From assembly GCF_963675065.1 (NCBI RefSeq), contig NZ_OY775906.1, positions 2,892,001-2,956,000 on the forward strand: 64,000 nt of DNA, written 5' to 3'. Origin of the DNA: an uncultured Draconibacterium sp. (lineage in GTDB: Bacteria; Bacteroidota; Bacteroidia; Bacteroidales; Prolixibacteraceae). Below are positions 57,310 to 64,000 of the stretch, one piece after another (the first letter of the stretch is position 1; each line of letters begins with the position of its first letter). The position numbers and the translations under genes were made by a program. The notes beneath the pieces are model-generated. The model worked only from the letters and a program-made list of their open reading frames with translations, was not told where the DNA came from and did no database searches.

Positions 57310-60300
57310 TTAATCCGAATGTCTCATATCAACCAACCTGTCGTATTCTGATTTAGAACCAACAACAAGGTTTTTGTATTCTTTCAATCCGGTACCTGCC
57401 GGTATCAGGTGACCACAAATTACATTCTCTTTCAGTCCGTCAAGGTAATCCATTTTACCGTTGATCGCGGCTTCGTTAAGAACTTTTGTTGTTTCCTGGA
57501 ACGATGCTGCAGACAACCAGCTGCGTGTTTGCAAGGCCGCTCTTGTAATACCCTGAAGAATCTGGCTTGATGTTGCAGGGATTGCGTCCCTCGACTCCAC
57601 CAATTTTTTATCTTTTCTTCGGAGTTGCGAGTTCTCATCTCTCAAACGACGTGCAGAAACGATCTGTCCGGCTTTCATCCCTTCAGCATCTCCCGGCTCA
57701 ACTACAACTTTTTTGTTGTAGATCCAGTCGTTTTCAGACATGAATTCGTTTTTGTCTACAATCTGCTTTTCAAGGAAACGAGTATCACCCGGATCAACGA
57801 TTTCGACTTTACGCATCATCTGACGGATGATAATCTCGAAGTGTTTATCGTTAATTTTTACCCCCTGCATACGGTACACATCCTGAACTTCGTTCAAAAT
57901 GTATTCCTGAACAGCAGTTGGCCCTTTAATTGCAAGAATATCAGAAGGAGTTGTTGCTCCGTCAGATAAAGGTATACCTGCTCTGATGTAGTCGTTTTCC
58001 TGTACAAGGATCTGTTTCGACAGCGGTACAAGATATTTCTTCACATCGCCGTTTTTAGTGGTTACAATGATCTCGCGGTTACCACGTTTGATCTTACCTA
58101 ATGAAACTTCACCGTCAACCTCAGAAACAACGGCAGGATTAGATGGGTTACGTGCCTCGAATAACTCGGTAACACGTGGCAGACCCCCTGTGATATCGCC
58201 TGCTTTACCAGCAGCACGAGGAATCTTAACCAAAATCTTACCCGCTTTAACCTCTTGTCCGTTATCAACAGAGATGTGACCTCCAACCGGAAGGTTGTAC
58301 GAGCGGATCATTTCACCGGCATCGTCCATAATCTTCAACGTTGGGTTTTTGGTCTTATCTTTTGTTTCGATAATTACGCGTTCGCTGTAACCGGTTTGTT
58401 CATCCGACTCCTGACGGAAAGTAATACCGTCGATCAGATTCTCAAACTCTACTTTACCGTCAAATTCAGTAATAATTACACCGTTAAATGGGTCCCAATC
58501 ACAGATCATTGTTCCTTTACGGATTTCCTGACCGTTTTTCACATACAGTTTACAACCGTAAGGAAGAGGGTGTGTAGATAGCGGGATATTGGTGTTTTTA
58601 TCGATAATCTTTAATTCGGCCAAACGACTTACTACCACCTCAACATCGTTTCCTTCGTCATCTTTGTACGATACCGAACGAAGCTCTTCAATCTCGCAGT
58701 ATCCATCGTATTTCGATTCAACTGTTGACTGAGCTGAGATGTTACCGGCAATACCCCCCACGTGGAAGGTACGAAGTGTAAGCTGTGTACCTGGCTCTCC
58801 AATCGACTGTGCTGCAATTACGCCGGTAGCTTCACCTTTCTGAACCTTTTTGCCGGTTGCCAGGTTACGTCCGTAACACTTGGCACAAACACCAACTTTT
58901 GATTCACAGGTAAGTACCGAACGAATTTCAACGTTCTCAATTGGTGAGTCTTCGATTACCTTCGCAATCTCTTCAGTAATTTCTTCACCCGATTTGATGA
59001 TTAATTCACCATTTAACGGGTGGAAAATATCGTGAACAGTAGTACGGCCGACAATTCTTTCAACAAGCGTGGCAACCACCTCTTCGTTATTTTTAACATC
59101 CGATGCAATTAACCCACGCAAGGTTCCACAGTCATCTTCCGAAATAATAACATCTTGAGATACATCAACCAAACGACGGGTTAAGTAACCCGCATCAGCT
59201 GTTTTAAGCGCCGTATCCGCCAAACCTTTACGAGCACCGTGAGTAGAGATAAAGTACTCCAGTACCGAAAGACCTTCTTTAAAGTTTGCAAGAATCGGGT
59301 TTTCAATAATCTGAGAACCTGTAGAGCCAGACTTTTGTGGTTTTGCCATCAAACCCCTCATTCCGCACAACTGGCGAATCTGCTCTTTAGAACCCCTCGC
59401 TCCGGAATCAAGCATCATATAAATTGAGTTGAATCCCTGACGGTCGGTACTAATTGTTTTCATTACCGAATTTGTCAGCTTAGAGTTTGCATGTGTCCAA
59501 ATATCAATAACCTGGTTGTAACGTTCGTTATTGGTAATGAAACCCATGTTATAGTTGTTGATTACCTCTTCAACTTCCTTATAACCGTTACCAACAATTT
59601 CTGCTTTATCCTCAGGAATGATAACGTCGCCAAGGTTGAACGACAGACCACCACGGTATGCCATTGTATAACCCAGGTTCTTAATATCATCAAGGAATTT
59701 AACTGTAATTGCATTACCGCTCTTATTAAATACGTCGGTAATAATGCTACGTAACGATTTTTTAGTCAAAATCTGGTTAACATAACCTGCTTGGCGTGGT
59801 ACATTTTCGTTGAAAAGAACACGACCTACAGTTGTTTCAATGATGTGGTTAAAATACTCACCATTCTCATCAATATCTTCAACTTTTACTTTTATTACAG
59901 CGTGAAGATCAATTGCCTTTTCTTCGTAAGCAATCGTTACTTCTTCTGCTGAATAGAAAGTCATTCCTTCACCGCGACTACCTTTACGTGCCTTAGTCAT
60001 ATAATACAGCCCCAGAACCATATCCTGCGATGGTACCTGGATAGGTGCACCGTTAGCAGGGTTAAGCAGGTTGTGTGAAGCAAGCATTAACAACTGAGCT
60101 TCCAAAATTGCAGCATTACCTAATGGTAAGTGTACCGCCATCTGGTCACCATCGAAGTCGGCGTTAAAACCGGTACATACCAATGGGTGCAGCTGAATTG
60201 CTTTTCCTTCAATAAGAACAGGCTGGAATGCCTGAATTGACAGACGGTGCAGAGTAGGTGCCCTGTTCAACATTACAGGGTGTCCTTTTAGCACGTTTTC

Positions 60301-61572
60301 AAGAATCTCCCAAACTACAGGATCTTTTCTGTCAACGATTTTCTTTGCCGATTTCACTGTCTTTACAATACCTCTTTCAATCAGTTTACGGATTACAAAA
60401 GGTTTGTAAAGTTCAGCAGCCATATCTTTTGGAATACCGCATTCGTGAATCCTTAATTTAGGACCAACAACGATTACCGAACGTGCCGAATAGTCAACAC
60501 GTTTACCCAAAAGGTTTTGACGGAAACGACCTTGCTTACCTTTCAAACTGTCAGACAGTGATTTTAAAGCGCGGTTGTTTTCTGTTTTAACGGCATTAGA
60601 TTTTCTTGAGTTATCGAATAACGAATCCACAGCTTCCTGCAACATTCGTTTCTCGTTTCTTAAAATTACCTCAGGAGCTTTAATCTCGATCAATCGTTTC
60701 AAACGGTTGTTACGGATAATAACTCTTCGGTACAGGTCATTCAAATCTGACGTTGCGAAACGACCACCATCAAGCGGCACTAACGGACGCAAATCAGGAG
60801 GAATTACAGGCACCACCCTAACAATCATCCATTCCGGACGGTTAAGGTTTTTGCTTGCTCTGAACGCCTCAACAACCTGCAGACGTTTTAACGCCTCGTT
60901 TTTACGCTGCTGCGATGTTTCAGTATTTGCTTTATGACGCAATGTGAATGACAATTCATCCAACTCCAAACGGCTAAGAATATCAAACAGCGCCTCAGCA
61001 CCCATTTTTGCGATAAACTTGTTTGGATCGTCGTCATCAAGGAATTGATTTTCTTTTGGAAGTGTATCCAGAATATCCAGATATTCTTCTTCTGTAAGGA
61101 AATCTAATTCTTTAACACCATCCTGATGTTTTACACCAGCCTGGATAACAACATAGCGTTCGTAATAAATAATGGTATCCAGCTTTTTGGTAGGTAAACC
61201 AAGCAGGTAACCAATTTTGTTAGGCAACGATTTGAAATACCAAATGTGAGCTACCGGAACCACCAGTGAAATGTGTCCCATACGCTCACGACGTACTTTC
61301 TTTTCGGTTACTTCAACACCACAACGGTCGCAAACGATACCTTTATAACGGATACGTTTGTATTTTCCACAGTGACATTCGTAGTCTTTTACCGGTCCGA
61401 AAATACGCTCACAAAACAAACCATCACGTTCTGGTTTATATGTTCTGTAGTTAATTGTTTCTGGCTTCAGTACTTCACCAAACGATCTTTCCAGAATTTC
61501 TTCAGGAGACGAAAGGCTTACTGAAACTTTTGAGAAACTAGTTTTTGCTTTATTATCTTTTTTGAATGCCAT
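57310..61572 (-). CDS. rpoC: DNA-directed RNA polymerase beta' subunit
   Basis: A 1420-residue core subunit of RNA polymerase. The N-terminal zinc-binding region (C-H-C-G-K-Y-K-R, then C-D-R-C-G-V-E-V), the catalytic N-A-D-F-D-G-D-Q-M-A motif that holds the magnesium ion, the bridge-helix/trigger-loop region and a second cysteine cluster (C-E-S-K-V-G-V-C-A-K-C-Y-G-R) are all present. Length is usual for Bacteroidota. It lies 42 nt after rpoB and 12 nt before the DUF3467 gene. Confidence 0.98.
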   Translation of the reverse strand: MAFKKDNKAKTSFSKVSVSLSSPEEILERSFGEVLKPETINYRTYKPERDGLFCERIFGPVKDYECHCGKYKRIRYKGIVCDRCGVEVTEKKVRRERMGHISLVVPVAHIWYFKSLPNKIGYLLGLPTKKLDTIIYYERYVVIQAGVKHQDGVKELDFLTEEEYLDILDTLPKENQFLDDDDPNKFIAKMGAEALFDILSRLELDELSFTLRHKANTETSQQRKNEALKRLQVVEAFRASKNLNRPEWMIVRVVPVIPPDLRPLVPLDGGRFATSDLNDLYRRVIIRNNRLKRLIEIKAPEVILRNEKRMLQEAVDSLFDNSRKSNAVKTENNRALKSLSDSLKGKQGRFRQNLLGKRVDYSARSVIVVGPKLRIHECGIPKDMAAELYKPFVIRKLIERGIVKTVKSAKKIVDRKDPVVWEILENVLKGHPVMLNRAPTLHRLSIQAFQPVLIEGKAIQLHPLVCTGFNADFDGDQMAVHLPLGNAAILEAQLLMLASHNLLNPANGAPIQVPSQDMVLGLYYMTKARKGSRGEGMTFYSAEEVTIAYEEKAIDLHAVIKVKVEDIDENGEYFNHIIETTVGRVLFNENVPRQAGYVNQILTKKSLRSIITDVFNKSGNAITVKFLDDIKNLGYTMAYRGGLSFNLGDVIIPEDKAEIVGNGYKEVEEVINNYNMGFITNNERYNQVIDIWTHANSKLTNSVMKTISTDRQGFNSIYMMLDSGARGSKEQIRQLCGMRGLMAKPQKSGSTGSQIIENPILANFKEGLSVLEYFISTHGARKGLADTALKTADAGYLTRRLVDVSQDVIISEDDCGTLRGLIASDVKNNEEVVATLVERIVGRTTVHDIFHPLNGELIIKSGEEITEEIAKVIEDSPIENVEIRSVLTCESKVGVCAKCYGRNLATGKKVQKGEATGVIAAQSIGEPGTQLTLRTFHVGGIAGNISAQSTVESKYDGYCEIEELRSVSYKDDEGNDVEVVVSRLAELKIIDKNTNIPLSTHPLPYGCKLYVKNGQEIRKGTMICDWDPFNGVIITEFDGKVEFENLIDGITFRQESDEQTGYSERVIIETKDKTKNPTLKIMDDAGEMIRSYNLPVGGHISVDNGQEVKAGKILVKIPRAAGKAGDITGGLPRVTELFEARNPSNPAVVSEVDGEVSLGKIKRGNREIIVTTKNGDVKKYLVPLSKQILVQENDYIRAGIPLSDGATTPSDILAIKGPTAVQEYILNEVQDVYRMQGVKINDKHFEIIIRQMMRKVEIVDPGDTRFLEKQIVDKNEFMSENDWIYNKKVVVEPGDAEGMKAGQIVSARRLRDENSQLRRKDKKLVESRDAIPATSSQILQGITRAALQTRSWLSAASFQETTKVLNEAAINGKMDYLDGLKENVICGHLIPAGTGLKEYKNLVVGSKSEYDRLVDMRHSD

Positions 61573-61614
61573 AATTCAAATTAACTATCAAATTAAAACT
61601 GCACCTAACTTATT

Positions 61615-64000
61615 CTACTCCATTCTAACGCTCAGACCAAGTCCGCGTAGTTCGTGAAGTAGTACATTCAGCGATTCAGGAATTCCCGGTTGTGGCATTG
61701 GCTCACCTTTCACAATCGATTCGTAAGCTTTTGCACGTCCCATTACGTCGTCTGACTTAACGGTAAGAATTTCCTGAAGTATGTGAGAAGCTCCAAATGC
61801 CTCTAACGCCCAAACTTCCATCTCACCAAAACGCTGACCACCAAACTGTGCTTTACCACCTAATGGTTGCTGCGTGATTAATGAGTAAGGTCCGATTGAA
61901 CGGGCGTGCATTTTGTCTTCTACCATGTGGCCCAGTTTAAGCATGTAAATTATACCTACAGTTGCTGGCTGGTCGAATGGCTCTCCGGTTTCACCGTTAA
62001 TCAAGCGTGTTTCTCCATAACGGGGAATACCAGCTTTATCGGTATATTCAGAAACCTCATCCAAACTCGCACCATCGAAAATAGGTGTTGAGAATTTCAA
62101 ACCAAGCTCTTTACCGGCCCAACCTAGTACAGTTTCGTAAATCTGTCCAAGGTTCATACGCGATGGTACCCCAAGTGGGTTCAATACGATATCAACCGGT
62201 GTTCCGTCTGCAAGGAATGGCATATCTTCGGCACGCACCACACGCGAAACAATACCTTTGTTACCGTGACGTCCAGCCATTTTATCACCAATTTGCAGTT
62301 TGCGTTTTTTAGCAATATAAATTTTAGCCAACTGAATAATACCTGCAGGAAGCTCATCACCAATGGTTACGTTGTAACGCTCACGGCGAGAAACAGCCTC
62401 TGCTTCTTTTTGCTTCATAATGAAGTTGTTCACCGTTCTAAAAATCAGATCGTTTTTAGTTTTATCAGTGGTCCATTTTGAAGGATCGATATTCAGGTAA
62501 TCCAGTTCCTGTAATTGCTTCAGTGTAAATTTAACGCCTTTCGGAATAAACTCTGTTCCGTAATAGTCTTTCACTCCCTGCGAAGTTTTACCATTAACCA
62601 AAGTGAACAACTTATCCTCTAATTTTATGCGAAGTACTGCAATATCTTTTTCCAGTTTCTCATCGATTTGATCGAGCAATGTTTTTGTTGCTTTACCTTT
62701 TTTGTCTTTCGCTACACGCGAGAACAATTTTTTATCGATAACAACACCTTTTAAAGATGGAGATGCTTTTAATGAAGCATCTTTTACATCACCGGCTTTA
62801 TCACCAAAGATTGCACGTAAAAGTTTTTCTTCTGGTGAAGGATCAGATTCTCCTTTTGGCGTAATTTTACCAATAAGAATATCGCCAGGTTTTACGTTGG
62901 CTCCAACTCTAATCAAACCATTTTCATCCAGGTTACGAGTAGCTTCTTCACTTACGTTAGGAATATCAGAAGTAAATTCTTCAACTCCACGTTTTGTGTC
63001 GCGCACTTCCAAAGTGTATTCATCAACGTGTACCGATGTGAAAACATCTTCGCGAACGATACGCTCTGAAATTACAATCGCATCCTCGTAGTTATACCCC
63101 TGCCAAGGCATAAATGCCACCTGCAGGTTACGTCCAAGTGCCAACTCGCCGTTGTCGGTTGCATAACCTTCAGTAAGAATCTCACCTTCTGTTACGCGCT
63201 GACCTTTTACTACAATCGGTTTCAGGTCAACTGTAGTACCCTGGTTTGTTTTAGTATATTTTTGCAGATTATAAGTTACCACTTCAGGATCGAAGCTCAC
63301 AAAGCGATCTTCTTCCGTCACATCGTAACGAACAATAATCTGTCTTGCATCAACAAATTCGATAACACCATCGGCTTCAGCACAAACCATTACTTCCGAG
63401 TCTTTGGCCACACTTGCTTCCAAACCTGTACCAACAATTGGAGCTTCAGGACGAAGCAGTGGGACAGCCTGGCGCATCATGTTCGACCCCATCAATGCAC
63501 GGTTCGCATCATCGTGCTCAAGAAACGAAATAAGCGATGCAGCTACCGATGCAATCTGGTTAGGACCAACGTCCATCAGTTCAACCTCACCTGCGTCAAC
63601 TACAGGATAATCACCATCTAAACGTGCTTTAACCTTATCGTTAACGAACTTACCATCTTCAGCAATTGGCGCGTTTGCCTGAGCAATAATTTTACCTTCT
63701 TCCTCTTCAGCAGTTAAGTAAACAGCACCTGTTTCTGACAAGTCAACTATTCCGTTTTCTACTTTTCGGTATGGTGTTGAAATAAACCCTAGAGGATTGA
63801 TTTTGGCGAAAACACATAAAGAAGAGATCAAACCAATGTTTGGACCTTCAGGTGTTTCAATCGGACATAAACGACCGTAGTGTGTAAAGTGAACGTCACG
63901 AACCTCGAAACCTGCACGTTCACGCGACAGACCACCAGGACCTAAAGCTGACATACGACGTTTGTGCGTCATTTCGGCCAACGGGTTGGTTTGATCCATA
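61615..64000 (-). CDS. rpoB: DNA-directed RNA polymerase beta subunit (5' part outside window)
   Basis: The C-terminal 794 or so residues of RpoB; the gene continues beyond position 64000, so about 470 N-terminal residues are missing. Visible landmarks include L-S-A-L-G-P-G-G-L-S-R-E-R-A-G-F-E-V-R-D (fork loop and rifampicin region), I-E-T-P-E-G-P-N-I-G-L, Y-N-Y-E-D-A-I-V-I-S, K-M-A-G-R-H-G-N-K-G-I-V-S and the C-terminal Q-F-G-G-Q-R-F-G-E-M-E-V-W-A-L-E-A-F-G-A. In the rifampicin region the sequence read (T-H-K-R-R-M-S-A-L-G) has the usual His and Arg, giving no sign of a resistance substitution. First gene of rpoB-rpoC-DUF3467 as seen here. Confidence 0.97.
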   Translation of the reverse strand, partial: MDQTNPLAEMTHKRRMSALGPGGLSRERAGFEVRDVHFTHYGRLCPIETPEGPNIGLISSLCVFAKINPLGFISTPYRKVENGIVDLSETGAVYLTAEEEEGKIIAQANAPIAEDGKFVNDKVKARLDGDYPVVDAGEVELMDVGPNQIASVAASLISFLEHDDANRALMGSNMMRQAVPLLRPEAPIVGTGLEASVAKDSEVMVCAEADGVIEFVDARQIIVRYDVTEEDRFVSFDPEVVTYNLQKYTKTNQGTTVDLKPIVVKGQRVTEGEILTEGYATDNGELALGRNLQVAFMPWQGYNYEDAIVISERIVREDVFTSVHVDEYTLEVRDTKRGVEEFTSDIPNVSEEATRNLDENGLIRVGANVKPGDILIGKITPKGESDPSPEEKLLRAIFGDKAGDVKDASLKASPSLKGVVIDKKLFSRVAKDKKGKATKTLLDQIDEKLEKDIAVLRIKLEDKLFTLVNGKTSQGVKDYYGTEFIPKGVKFTLKQLQELDYLNIDPSKWTTDKTKNDLIFRTVNNFIMKQKEAEAVSRRERYNVTIGDELPAGIIQLAKIYIAKKRKLQIGDKMAGRHGNKGIVSRVVRAEDMPFLADGTPVDIVLNPLGVPSRMNLGQIYETVLGWAGKELGLKFSTPIFDGASLDEVSEYTDKAGIPRYGETRLINGETGEPFDQPATVGIIYMLKLGHMVEDKMHARSIGPYSLITQQPLGGKAQFGGQRFGEMEVWALEAFGASHILQEILTVKSDDVMGRAKAYESIVKGEPMPQPGIPESLNVLLHELRGLGLSVRME

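Noticed and set aside
1..64000. CRISPR arrays, prophage and complete insertion sequences
   Set aside because: No regularly spaced repeats, no phage structural or integrase genes and no transposase frame were seen. Only short palindromic repeats and the tRNA-flank duplication are present.

Overview
The window is a single low-GC contig piece from a member of the Bacteroidota. The markers are a SprA/Sov type IX secretion and gliding protein, a SusC/SusD pair, many SPII lipoproteins, weak Shine-Dalgarno sites and promoters of the TTG-N18..22-TAnnTTTG type. The gene mix (environmental, with T9SS, a phenol-lyase-like enzyme and Etf-linked acyl-CoA dehydrogenase) suggests a Marinilabiliales/Prolixibacteraceae-like lineage. 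That placement is inference and was not tested by search.

Layout. 0.4-2 kb (minus strand): an operon of a small secreted protein with three 27-residue repeats, a PadR regulator and a PspC membrane protein. 2.3-7.2 kb: a tyrosine phenol-lyase/tryptophanase-family enzyme and an FtsX/MacB-type permease, bracketed by an 83% identical, ungapped 90-bp direct repeat that ends inside the 3' end of an intact tRNA-Asn. 7.4-19 kb (plus strand): a nickel superoxide dismutase with a Sec leader, an M17 aminopeptidase, pdxA, ruvA and the 7.5-kb sprA. 19.0-26.5 kb: a complete trpEGDCFBA operon behind two successive Trp-codon leader peptides, each with its own terminator. The operon gaps carry short palindromic repeat elements.

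27.7-33.9 kb: a SusC/SusD transport locus with two accessory lipoproteins, preceded by a strong terminator-like hairpin. 33.9-42.7 kb: lipoproteins, two GNAT acetyltransferases, a cyclophilin, an S37-type peptidase, an EamA exporter, a TlpA-like thioredoxin lipoprotein, a patatin and a class I glutamine amidotransferase. 42.8-56.2 kb: asnB, a three-gene NifX-like/Nif11-like cluster, an SDR enzyme, secreted proteins of unknown role, a membrane-spanning AraC-TPR regulator, an Ntn hydrolase with Ser where Cys is expected, and an etfB-etfA-acyl-CoA dehydrogenase operon. 57-64 kb: the rpoB (truncated by the window end)-rpoC-DUF3467 operon.

Most of the window is ordinary chromosomal core. The parts most worth a second look are the tandem trp attenuators, the exported Ni-SOD, the decayed tRNA-Asn flank copies, the 27-residue W-M repeat protein, the NifX/Nif11 cluster, and two unexplained promoter/terminator units near 27.7 kb and 38.8 kb. 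All functional calls rest on reading motifs and recalled family knowledge; no database search was run.
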